Source: Minisyncoccota bacterium (GTDB lineage: Bacteria; Patescibacteriota; Minisyncoccia; Phycocordibacterales; Zambryskibacteraceae). From it: a DNA stretch of 50,188 nt. Location: NCBI GenBank assembly GCA_020059045.1, contig JAGVCW010000023.1, positions 1 through 50,188 of the forward strand. The letters run 5' to 3'. This document shows positions 30,802-38,205 of this stretch, piece after piece (position 1 is the stretch's first letter; every line of letters begins with the position of its first letter). A program made the translations under genes and the position numbers. The notes beneath the pieces are model-generated. The model worked only from the letters and a program-made list of their open reading frames with translations. It was not told the origin of the DNA and did no database searches.

Positions 30802-31260
30802 ATGCAAAAAATACATTTTAAAACATTTATAAGTGCACCAAGAGAAAAAGTTTGGAACACAATGCTTGATGATGAAACATATCGAAAATGGACAAGTGCA
30901 TTTAACCCAGGTTCATACTATAAGGGTGATTGGAATGAAGGGTCGAAAATCTTATTTCTCGGACCTGATCCAACGGATCCTGCCATTGAAGGTGGGATGG
31001 TTAGTAGGATTAAAGAAAATCGTAAATACGAATTTATTTCTATTGAACATTTGGGTCTAGTTAAAAATGGTGTAGAAGACACGACAAGTGATGAGGCGAA
31101 GAAGTGGACACCTGCTTATGAGAATTACACTTTTACTGAATTGGATGGTGGAACAGAACTTATAATAGATATGGATATAGAAGATGCGTATAAGGGAATG
31201 TTTGAAGAAATGTGGCCGAAAGCACTGGAAGCTCTCAAGAAACTTGCTGAGACTAACTAA
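30802..31260 (+). CDS. SRPBCC (AHSA1-like) domain protein
   Basis: The 152-residue single-domain protein has the SRPBCC pattern: IHFKTFISAPREKVWNTMLD, WTSAFNPGSYYKGDWNEGSK, an acidic beta stretch (FTELDGGTELIIDMDI) and a C-terminal helix with WPKALEALKKLAE. Such proteins bind hydrophobic ligands or, in the AHSA1 group, regulate chaperones. A second SRPBCC protein (33434-33862) lies in the same stretch. Cytoplasmic; ligand unknown. Confidence 0.87.
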   Translation: MQKIHFKTFISAPREKVWNTMLDDETYRKWTSAFNPGSYYKGDWNEGSKILFLGPDPTDPAIEGGMVSRIKENRKYEFISIEHLGLVKNGVEDTTSDEAKKWTPAYENYTFTELDGGTELIIDMDIEDAYKGMFEEMWPKALEALKKLAETN

Positions 31261-31300
31261 CGAGGACCTTCATAAGCAGGTAATTTGAAACAATATAAAA

Positions 31301-31801
31301 ATGAATAAAAATATTTTTGGACAAGAGTTTTCTAGAGAGTTAGAAACAGAAATTATGGCGAGCCGTAAATGCTTGGAAAGAATTGATGAAAGTCTCTTTG
31401 ATTACAAACCCCACGAAAAATCAATGCAGATGGGCTACCTCGCTCTTCTTGTGGCCGATATCCCCAAGTGGATAGCTGTTACAGTAGAAAAAGGAGAAAT
31501 TGATTTGGCAACTTGGGAAAAATTTAAGCTAACAAGTAAGGATGAGCTTGTAAAGTATTTTGATCAAAACATTGAGACTGCAAAGCAGGTGTTACAAAAC
31601 ACCAATGACGAAGCGCTTGAAGAAATGTTTTATCTTAAGATGGGAGGAAAGGAACTTATGAAATCTTCGAAAAAGGAAAGTGTAAGCAGCTCTCTAAACC
31701 ATTGGGTTCACCATCGTGGGCAGCTTACTGTATATATGCGTCTTAACAATCTTCCAGTTCCATCTATATACGGGCCATCTGCAGACGATAAATCTTTTTA
31801 A
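31301..31801 (+). CDS. DinB-fold (YfiT-like) protein with altered metal site
   Basis: The 166-residue product belongs to the DinB/YfiT four-helix family of metal-dependent thiol-transferase-like proteins: YKPHEKSMQMGYLALLVADI PKW near residue 36 and SLNHWVHHRGQLTVYMRLNN LPVPSIYG near the end. The C-terminal histidines are kept. The first metal ligand (His in the usual LATHxAEIPxW) is replaced: LLVADIP. Metal binding may therefore be weak or absent. It is unrelated to the polymerase gene dinB at 38206. It belongs to the stress-type cluster with the SRPBCC and VOC genes. Confidence 0.87.
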   Translation: MNKNIFGQEFSRELETEIMASRKCLERIDESLFDYKPHEKSMQMGYLALLVADIPKWIAVTVEKGEIDLATWEKFKLTSKDELVKYFDQNIETAKQVLQNTNDEALEEMFYLKMGGKELMKSSKKESVSSSLNHWVHHRGQLTVYMRLNNLPVPSIYGPSADDKSF

Positions 31802-31845
31802 CGTGTTATTGTCAGAACAAGTTGATTTTTTTGCCCAAATTATAG

Positions 31846-31874
31846 TTGACAGGTGGGTACCTATGGTGTATACT
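31846..31874 (+). promoter_or_regulatory. Promoter of the 31927 gene
   Basis: TTGACA (31846-31851), 17-nt spacer, TATACT (31869-31874); near-consensus. Confidence 0.85.
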
Positions 31875-31926
31875 ATTTAATAGTGTTCTTTGAAGTTTCT
31901 TCTCACTTCTTCCAGAGGTCTTACTC

Positions 31927-32790
31927 ATGGGTCGCTCATTTGCAGCATCCGTAGGAGCATTTGTTGGAGCAATCTCTACCTTGCAGTTTGGTGGTGGCTA
32001 TATTGCGACCGCTCTCTCAATGTTCGTGGGTGGGCTGGTTGCGTGGATTGTGTGCGACGTCCGCGCACTCGCTTTTGGCATCACTCGCGCCTTCCGTGAA
32101 AGCTTCACTCGGCTTGCCAATTGGCGACCCGATAGACAACGTGCACACTGGGCTTTTTCACATGGTCTAAGTCACGTGATGCGATTTTATTCTGTCATTC
32201 TGACACCCATATTCTTGCTTGCAATTTGGCATATGGGGTTCGCCGCGACCATCCATGAGATAGTGACTCTTCAATCAGGGTTTACCATTACCTTTGGGTT
32301 CGTCTCAATCTTTGCCGCAGAGGTTGGTGTCTTGGTGGGTCACGATACCTACAAAGGCGAAAAGAAAGAAACACGAGGTCGGCGTGCACAAGTTACTGCA
32401 CGAAGAGGGTGGAGAAAATTTTTCTATCAAGGGAACCCTGTTGTTTGGTCGTTCTGGGTGGCTGGCTGCTTGCTCCAGGGCAGTATCTGGGCCTTGAAGT
32501 TCGTGACCCAAGTCCCGTCTCTTGCACTCAAGGCAACCGGGGCTTTATGGAGATTCCTTCAGCTTTCATTTGCTTATACGCATACCGACGAGAGAAGGTT
32601 GTGCTTTCTTGATGCGGTGATCGGAGGAGCTGTAGGTATTTACTACGGCAACCCGGCAATAGGATCGGCAGTGGGGGGCGTTGTTGGTTACTTGTATGCG
32701 CCTTTTACTCAAGATGTTGCACTACGTTTGCAGGCGAGATTCGAGGTTGAAAAGCTTCGTCTCGCGGAAGCAGTTCTTGTGGAGAGGTAG
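31927..32790 (+). CDS. Orphan multi-helix membrane protein, GC-rich gene
   Basis: The 287-residue protein is not recognised. Hydrophobic segments lie at about 5-45, 85-108, 112-137, 172-200 and 230-260, separated by basic loops (KGEKKETRGRRAQVTARRGW). The last hydrophobic region is glycine-rich (VIGGAVGIYYGNPAIGSAVG), like channel or holin-type helices. AGAGG stands 8 nt before the ATG, with its own near-consensus promoter and terminator. Composition differs from the flanking AT-rich genes, and it interrupts the small stress-protein cluster, so it may be an insertion. Confidence 0.75.
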   Translation: MGRSFAASVGAFVGAISTLQFGGGYIATALSMFVGGLVAWIVCDVRALAFGITRAFRESFTRLANWRPDRQRAHWAFSHGLSHVMRFYSVILTPIFLLAIWHMGFAATIHEIVTLQSGFTITFGFVSIFAAEVGVLVGHDTYKGEKKETRGRRAQVTARRGWRKFFYQGNPVVWSFWVAGCLLQGSIWALKFVTQVPSLALKATGALWRFLQLSFAYTHTDERRLCFLDAVIGGAVGIYYGNPAIGSAVGGVVGYLYAPFTQDVALRLQARFEVEKLRLAEAVLVER

Positions 32791-32803
32791 TAAAATTGGT
32801 AGG

Positions 32804-32832
32804 GCGTGAGTTTACAACTCGCGCTCTTTTTT
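32804..32832 (+). terminator. Terminator of the 31927 gene
   Basis: GCGTGAGTT (32804-32812), loop TAC, AACTCGCGC (32816-32824), then TCTTTTTT. Confidence 0.88.
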
Positions 32833-32934
32833 GTAACAAAGAAAGCTTGGTATGAATGTAGAACTTTATTCCCAAAAGAATTATAATGACATTCTATTAT
32901 AAGTAACTTCTCGATAAACTCGAGACGACAAACA

Positions 32935-33372
32935 ATGGCAAAAGTAAGCACATACCTTAATTTCCCGCGTAATACAGAAGAAGCATTCAACTTTTATAAA
33001 TCCGTTTTTGGTGGAGAGTTTGTAGGTGGCATACATCGTTTCTCGGAAGTGCCTTCGCAAGTTGGACAACCTTCTATGAAAGAAGAGGACAAAAACTTGG
33101 TTATGCATGTAGCTCTTCCTATCCTTGGTGGCCACATGCTTATGGGAACTGACGCACCAGAATCGATGGGATTCACTGTTAAATATGGCAACAATATTTA
33201 TATTAATCTTGAGCCAGATACACGCACCGAAACGGAGAGGTTATTCAATGCTTTGTCAGAAGGTGGCAAAGTGGAAATGAAGCTGCAAGAAATGTTCTGG
33301 GGAGACTACTTTGGCTCTTGCTCTGACAAATTTGGAGTACAGTGGATGTTTAACTGTTCGTCCAAAAACTAG
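32935..33372 (+). CDS. PhnB-like VOC superfamily protein
   Basis: The 145-residue glyoxalase-fold protein begins with the family signature (STYLNFPRNTEEAFNFYKSV FGGEF), followed by MHVALPILGGHMLMGTDAP and the C-terminal WGDYFGSCSDKFGVQWMFN. This group is often annotated as PhnB or 3-demethylubiquinone-9 methyltransferase-like; real substrates are mostly unknown and can include drugs bound for protection. It is part of the run of small stress-type proteins. Confidence 0.9.
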   Translation: MAKVSTYLNFPRNTEEAFNFYKSVFGGEFVGGIHRFSEVPSQVGQPSMKEEDKNLVMHVALPILGGHMLMGTDAPESMGFTVKYGNNIYINLEPDTRTETERLFNALSEGGKVEMKLQEMFWGDYFGSCSDKFGVQWMFNCSSKN

Positions 33373-33433
33373 TTGATAAACGATGATAATTTTGTATTTT
33401 CCCGCCATACACTGAGCATAAATAAAAGTATTT

Positions 33434-33862
33434 ATGAATAACACATATATTGCTACGTCATCAGTTGGGATCAAAGCTACTAAAGGCAAGGTGTGGGAGG
33501 CACTTGTAGCACCTGAGCTTATAAAAGAATATTTGTTTGGGACTAATGTTAAATCAGATTGGAAGATTGGGAGTCCAATTACATACGAAGGGATGTGGGA
33601 AGGTAAGTCATACGAGGACAAAGGGACCATTGTTAATATCGTGCCGGAGGAAATACTTGAAACAACATATTGGAGTAGCGTAGGAGGGCTCCCAGATCAG
33701 CCAGAGAATTACAAGAAAGTCATATATAAATTGGAAGAGATAGATGAAGGAACGAAACTTACGATTACGCAAGACAATAATCCAACCGAGGAATCAAGAG
33801 ATCACTCAGAGAAGAATTGGGGAATTGTGCTAGATAGTTTAAAAAAACTTCTTGAAAAATAA
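33434..33862 (+). CDS. SRPBCC (AHSA1-like) domain protein
   Basis: The 142-residue single-domain protein has SSVGIKATKGKVWEALVAPE, KEYLFGTNVKSDWKIGSPIT, YKLEEIDEGTKLTITQDNN and a closing helix with NWGIVLDSLKKLLEK. It is a second member of the SRPBCC family in this cluster, only distantly similar to the 30802 gene. It is closest in pattern to the ATPase-activator-of-HSP90-like group of stand-alone bacterial proteins. Ligand unknown. Confidence 0.87.
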   Translation: MNNTYIATSSVGIKATKGKVWEALVAPELIKEYLFGTNVKSDWKIGSPITYEGMWEGKSYEDKGTIVNIVPEEILETTYWSSVGGLPDQPENYKKVIYKLEEIDEGTKLTITQDNNPTEESRDHSEKNWGIVLDSLKKLLEK

Positions 33863-33949
33863 GCTTTGCTTCTAAGAAAAGCAACTTATGAAAAATTAGG
33901 GTAATTTGATATGATTGAAGAGTAAAAATTATTACTAAATATACCTAAT

Positions 33950-34729
33950 ATGCCTCCACTTTTGACTGGTTTTCTCATATTCGTAGCGGTGATCATTATA
34001 ATCAGTCTTCGGCAGATTAATCAGTTTGAGAGAGGTCTTAAGTTCACGATGGGACGGTTTACAGGCATTATGGAGCCGGGGTGGAGAATAGTAATACCAA
34101 TATTTCAAGGGTATAAGAAAGTAGACATGCGTGTAAAAGCTGTTGATGTACCAGATCAGAAAGCAATTACTAGAGACAATGTTTCGGTAACTGTCAATGC
34201 TGTTATATATTACAGAGTGCAATCTGCTGAAAAAGCAATTCTTGAAGTGGAGGATTTCCGCTATGCGATTTCTCAGTATGCTCAAACCACGATGAGAAAT
34301 ATTGTGGGAGAAGTAACTTTGGATGAGCTACTCGCAAACAGAGATAAACTTGCAGAGAGGATTCGTGAAATTGTAGACAAGGAAACAGATGCTTGGGGGC
34401 TTAAGGTAAACAATGTGGAATTAAAAGATGTTAGCCTGCCTGGAGATATGGAGAGAACCATTGCAAAGCAAGCAGAGGCAGAACGAGAAAAAAGAGCGGT
34501 TATAATTAACTCTGAGGGGGAGCTTGCGGCTGCTCAAAATATGGCTGAAGCTGCGAAGATACTTGGTGCGGTAGACGGGGCATTGCACTTACGAACGTTG
34601 CAGTCTATTAACGACGTGTCTTCAGATGAATCAAATACTATTATATTCACTGTACCCCTCGAGATTCTTAAGTCTTATACAGGATACGGACGGTCAGAAG
34701 TAAAGAAAGAAACACATCATACGGTCTAG
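33950..34729 (+). CDS. Stomatin/SPFH (slipin-type) membrane protein
   Basis: The 259-residue product has an N-terminal membrane helix (FLIFVAVIIIISL) followed by the SPFH domain: INQFERGLKFTMGRFTGIME PGW, then KAVDVPDQKAITRDNVSVTV and LDELLANRDKLAERIREIVD, ending in a helical oligomerisation region (EAEREKRAVIINSEGELAAA). Slipins form ring-like scaffolds in membrane microdomains and in many bacteria pair with an NfeD protein; no NfeD gene is nearby. Length matches the family. Confidence 0.95.
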   Translation: MPPLLTGFLIFVAVIIIISLRQINQFERGLKFTMGRFTGIMEPGWRIVIPIFQGYKKVDMRVKAVDVPDQKAITRDNVSVTVNAVIYYRVQSAEKAILEVEDFRYAISQYAQTTMRNIVGEVTLDELLANRDKLAERIREIVDKETDAWGLKVNNVELKDVSLPGDMERTIAKQAEAEREKRAVIINSEGELAAAQNMAEAAKILGAVDGALHLRTLQSINDVSSDESNTIIFTVPLEILKSYTGYGRSEVKKETHHTV

Positions 34730-34777
34730 CTAACCCGGACGTACTAAGCCCAAGTAAAATATAGGTCTATCTATAAA

Positions 34778-35095
34778 ATGAAAACTTTTAGCCAAAAAGT
34801 GGTTCTGCTTGCGCTATCTATTCCGAAAGGAAGAGTTACAACATATGGACGTATTGCTCGTGCGGCCGGAGGTGGGAGCATGGCCTCACAAAGTGTCACA
34901 GCAGTTCTTGGTAAAGCATATGACGCGGGTGAGAAGCAAATTCCGTTTCATAGAATAGTGTATGCAAACGGCCGAATATGGGTTAGCCCAAAGTACCGTA
35001 AAGACAGAATGCGGATGTACAAAGCGGAAGGAATAAAAGTTGACAAACAAGACAAAATTGTAGATTTTGGAAAACTACTATTTGAATTTAAATGA
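34778..35095 (+). CDS. atl: Alkyltransferase-like protein (ATL)
   Basis: ATL proteins bind O6-alkylguanine in DNA but cannot transfer the alkyl group, and direct the lesion to nucleotide-excision repair. The 105-residue product is the DNA-binding domain of O6-methylguanine methyltransferases (VVLLALSIPKGRVTTYGRIA, HRIVYANGRI), but the active-site PCHR is PFHR (56-59), Cys to Phe; characterised ATLs usually have Trp there. The base-flipping arginine position appears to be Gln (ASQSVTAVLG), which would be unusual and should be checked by alignment. The helicase gene starts 4 nt after the stop and the nuclease follows, so it forms a repair operon. Confidence 0.9.
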   Translation: MKTFSQKVVLLALSIPKGRVTTYGRIARAAGGGSMASQSVTAVLGKAYDAGEKQIPFHRIVYANGRIWVSPKYRKDRMRMYKAEGIKVDKQDKIVDFGKLLFEFK

Positions 35096-35099
35096 TTGT

Positions 35100-36833
35100 A
35101 TGGCAGAGTCTATACAAATGACTCAACAGGATGCACTTAAAATACTTAAAACAGGAGCAAATGTCTTTCTAACTGGAGAGCCAGGATCGGGGAAAACGTA
35201 TACAGTTAATGCGTTTGTTTCACATTTACGCGATTACGCTATTGAGCCAGCCATTACCGCTTCGACTGGTATTGCGGCTACTCATATCGGCGGGATGACC
35301 ATACACTCATGGGCAGGTATAGGTATAAAGAGCAAGTTGGATAAATACGAGCTAGACAGGATTGCATCAAGCGAGCATATCGCAAAGCGTATTCGGCGAG
35401 CTCGGGTGCTTATTATTGATGAAATATCAATGCTTCCACCAGAGACTCTGTCTATGGTCGACGCAGTGTGTAGAGAGGTGAAGCAAACAAGTGAGGCCTT
35501 TGGAGGACTGCAAGTAGTATTTGTCGGTGACTTCTTTCAGCTACCACCCATAATAAAAAATTTGTCACGAGACCAAAATGAAAGTGATTCCCAGGAGGAG
35601 CTTTTTCTAGAAGAAGTAAAAAGGTTTGCTTATGACTCACCTGCATGGCTTGCAGCTAAGCCCCTAGTGCTCTATCTAACCGAACAACACAGACAGGATG
35701 ATGGAGATTTTCTTTCAGTTCTGTCTTCTATTAGGGACAACACTTTTGATGAAACGCATCTTAAAACTGTGGGGACACGTAAGTATGTAATGAAGGATAT
35801 AAAGGATAATATTCCAAAACTGTTTTCACACAATGCCGATGTTGACTCTGTGAATCTAGACAAACTCTCACAGATCAATATGGATGAGAAAAAGTTTGTT
35901 ATGGCCTATGAGGGGAGAGAAGGTCCTGTAGCTGCACTCAAGAAGGGGTGTCTCTCCCCAGATGAACTTAGTCTTAAAGTGGGAGCTCAAGTTATGTTTA
36001 CAAAAAATAATGTTAACGCTGGGTTTGTAAATGGAACGCTTGGGGTGGTAAAAGAATTTGATAGTCTAGATGGCAAACCGGTAGTTCTCACAAGAAGTGG
36101 TCGGTTGATTACGGTTAGTGAGATGGATTGGACAGTGGAGGAAGGTGGAAAAATAAAAGCGCGAATTTCACAAATTCCACTCAGACTTGCCTGGGCAATA
36201 ACAGTTCACAAAAGCCAGGGAATGAGCTTGGACGAGGCCGTCATGGACCTGAGTGACGTCTTCGAATATGGGCAGGGCTATGTGGCACTCTCAAGAGTAC
36301 GGCGACTAACCGGTCTATATATTATAGGTTGGAATGACATGACTTTCCGGGTTCATCCGGAGGTTCTAGAAAAAGATACCGAATTTAGAACTCTATCAGA
36401 GGCAGCATGCAAAGCTTTTGACGAAATTGCATCAGTAGAGTTAAGCACAATGCATGAGAACTTTATAAAGGCCTCGGGTGGCAGGTATGTTCAAAACAAA
36501 AGAAAGAAAACAAAAGGCTTGAAAAGAGAAATGGGAGATAGTGCGAATGTTACTATGCAGTATATAAAAGACGGCAAGAGTGTCAAGGCAGTAGCTTCCG
36601 AAAGGGGACTTGTTCCTACAACAATAGTTTCCCATATTGAAGAACTTTTTGAATCTGGCAAACTTGTGCGTGACGATATAAGGCACTTAGCGTCTGGCAC
36701 ACTGAAAGATTTAGAAGTTTTACAAAATGAGCTTCGCAAAGATGAAAAAATGAAATTAAAACCAGTGTTTGAAAGATTTGATGGTAAGTACTCCTATGAG
36801 GATATACGTGTTGCACGATTGCTTTTAGAATAA
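35100..36833 (+). CDS. Pif1/RecD-like helicase with C-terminal helix-turn-helix domain
   Basis: The product from the ATG at 35100 is 577 residues of SF1B helicase: Walker A GEPGSGKT, ASTGIAATHIGGMTIHSWAG, Walker B VLIIDEISML, GDFFQLPP, TEQHRQ, VHKSQGMSLD and VALSRVRRL, in the correct order. The last 120 residues hold a helix-turn-helix unit (KDGKSVKAVASERGLVPTTI VSHIEELFESG), as in RecQ-type and other CPR Pif1 helicases. It unwinds DNA 5' to 3' in the family. The frame also opens at 35067, inside the ATL gene, and at 35118, which gives the common MTQ start. It lies between ATL and nuclease with 4-nt gaps on both sides. Confidence 0.92.
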   Translation: MAESIQMTQQDALKILKTGANVFLTGEPGSGKTYTVNAFVSHLRDYAIEPAITASTGIAATHIGGMTIHSWAGIGIKSKLDKYELDRIASSEHIAKRIRRARVLIIDEISMLPPETLSMVDAVCREVKQTSEAFGGLQVVFVGDFFQLPPIIKNLSRDQNESDSQEELFLEEVKRFAYDSPAWLAAKPLVLYLTEQHRQDDGDFLSVLSSIRDNTFDETHLKTVGTRKYVMKDIKDNIPKLFSHNADVDSVNLDKLSQINMDEKKFVMAYEGREGPVAALKKGCLSPDELSLKVGAQVMFTKNNVNAGFVNGTLGVVKEFDSLDGKPVVLTRSGRLITVSEMDWTVEEGGKIKARISQIPLRLAWAITVHKSQGMSLDEAVMDLSDVFEYGQGYVALSRVRRLTGLYIIGWNDMTFRVHPEVLEKDTEFRTLSEAACKAFDEIASVELSTMHENFIKASGGRYVQNKRKKTKGLKREMGDSANVTMQYIKDGKSVKAVASERGLVPTTIVSHIEELFESGKLVRDDIRHLASGTLKDLEVLQNELRKDEKMKLKPVFERFDGKYSYEDIRVARLLLE

Positions 36834-36837
36834 TTCT

Positions 36838-37560
36838 ATGAAGAATGCTCACAATATAGTATTGGTGAGTGTACTCAAAAGTAGGAGAGATGAGAGACTG
36901 CTTATAAAGGGGCATTGGTATAGAATTCCTCTAACAAGCTTACCTAAAAAGAAATTTAAATATATTGCGTTTTATAAACCAGCCATTTTTGGTAAAAGCG
37001 GAAAGAGAATCGAGTATTATTCTAAAGTAATAAAAAAAGATTTACATAAACGAATTGAACTTCTACCAAGGGAGGTCTTACATCCACAAGCAAACGAAAC
37101 TTATGTTAAGTTTACTCTAGATGATGTAGTGCGACTTAATAAACCAATAAAAAACATAATTCCACGCAGAATTTCCTTCGGCTTCACAACACTTAGTAGA
37201 CTACTTGGTTCAAAGGATATTTTGGAATTATATGGTGTAACACCAACTGAGCAAATTGTCAGGCTCGCTCTTCGAAAGAGGGGTATAAAGGTTGTTCGTG
37301 AGCACGGTGTTTCGTATAAAGGAAAAAGATATAGAATCGACCTTGCTCTAGTATGCAAGAATGGCAAAATCGCAATTGAGTGTGACAATCTGAAAGCTCA
37401 CAAGACCAATAGCCAAATTAGAAAGGATATAGCGAAGAATAGAGACCTTAGACTTCTTGGCTGGAAGGTAGTAAGACTCAAGGAGAAAGATGTTTTAGAA
37501 AATTTAGAATGGTGTATAGATAAAATAGTGGCTAGTGTCAGTGTTTTTGAAAGCTTTTAA
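36838..37560 (+). CDS. DUF559/Vsr-type endonuclease-fold protein
   Basis: The 240-residue product has an unrecognised basic N-terminal half (KSRRDERLLIKGHWYRIPLT). The C-terminal half is a nuclease fold of the PD-(D/E)xK type: EHGVSYKGKRYRIDLALV, IAIECDNLKAHKTNSQIRKD, then NRDLRLLGWKVVRLKEKDV, which follows the DUF559/Vsr order (D, ExD, His, Rxx..GW-V-R). It begins 4 nt after the helicase stop and ends near a minus-strand terminator. With ATL and a helicase it makes a plausible unit for processing alkylated or mismatched DNA. Confidence 0.82.
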   Translation: MKNAHNIVLVSVLKSRRDERLLIKGHWYRIPLTSLPKKKFKYIAFYKPAIFGKSGKRIEYYSKVIKKDLHKRIELLPREVLHPQANETYVKFTLDDVVRLNKPIKNIIPRRISFGFTTLSRLLGSKDILELYGVTPTEQIVRLALRKRGIKVVREHGVSYKGKRYRIDLALVCKNGKIAIECDNLKAHKTNSQIRKDIAKNRDLRLLGWKVVRLKEKDVLENLEWCIDKIVASVSVFESF

Positions 37561-37613
37561 ACAAACGACCTTCTTCCCGCATACCTCTGTACAGTCGTAC
37601 GGGGTTTCCTGGC

Positions 37614-37648
37614 AAAGAAAAACCCGCCAAGTCCGAAGACGTGGCGGG
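37614..37648 (-). terminator. Terminator of the 37990 gene
   Basis: Minus strand CCCGCCA (37648-37642), 12-nt loop, TGGCGGG (37629-37623), followed by TTTTTCTTT. Confidence 0.88.
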
Positions 37649-37672
37649 CATACTCTCTAGCTGATCTCTTCT

Positions 37673-37990
37673 CTAAAGCTGGGGCAAGGTTTCGCGAACG
37701 AAGTACCCGCCGTCGTTTGAGTGTGGAACATACACTCCGTGTCTTGCATTGTGCTCGAGGAGTGTATTTCGTAGTTCCCCACGAACACTTACCAGCTCAA
37801 CAGCACGTGCAATCCAGGGGCGTCCGTTTTCGTCGTAGACGACGGTTACACCGTTGTTGCTTCCATATGTGTTTGGCTCGCCGCGTTTGACAACGTTCCA
37901 GTCACCCATACCCGGACCAACTCGCTCGAGTGTGCCCAGTGCAGAGAAGAATCCGAGATCAATCAACATGTGTGAGAGCTTTGTACCCAT
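37673..37990 (-). CDS. Orphan hypothetical protein, GC-rich gene
   Basis: The 105-residue soluble protein is not recognised. The middle is a mixed-charge beta-type region (NNGVTVVYDENGRPWIARAV ELVSVRGEL) and the C-terminal part contains NARHGVYVPHSNDGGYFV. An AAGGAGG stands 6 nt before the ATG, and the promoter is consensus (TTGACA-17-TATAAT), so it may be strongly expressed. It has its own terminator and higher G+C than the flanking repair genes. Confidence 0.72.
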   Translation of the reverse strand: MGTKLSHMLIDLGFFSALGTLERVGPGMGDWNVVKRGEPNTYGSNNGVTVVYDENGRPWIARAVELVSVRGELRNTLLEHNARHGVYVPHSNDGGYFVRETLPQL

Positions 37991-38057
37991 CGCGCGCCTC
38001 CTTAGGCATCATGCGGGTTTTTTTGTGCTTAAGATTGTCTTAAGACACTGTATTTCT

Positions 38058-38086
38058 ATTATATCAAATAAATACTATTATGTCAA
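38058..38086 (-). promoter_or_regulatory. Promoter of the 37990 gene
   Basis: Minus strand TTGACA (38086-38081), 17-nt spacer, TATAAT (38063-38058): fully consensus. Confidence 0.88.
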
Positions 38087-38169
38087 GTAGTACGTAAACG
38101 TAATTTAAATACCTAGAATCGAGCCTATAAATAAGGTTTTATAGACGCTTTATTAAATTATGAGAAATA

Positions 38170-38199
38170 TTGACTAAGTGAACCCTAGTTCACTATTAT
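38170..38199 (+). promoter_or_regulatory. Promoter of dinB, leaderless type
   Basis: TTGACT (38170-38175), 18-nt spacer, TATTAT (38194-38199); the -10 ends 6 nt before the ATG at 38206. Confidence 0.75.
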
Positions 38200-38205
38200 A
38201 TATGG

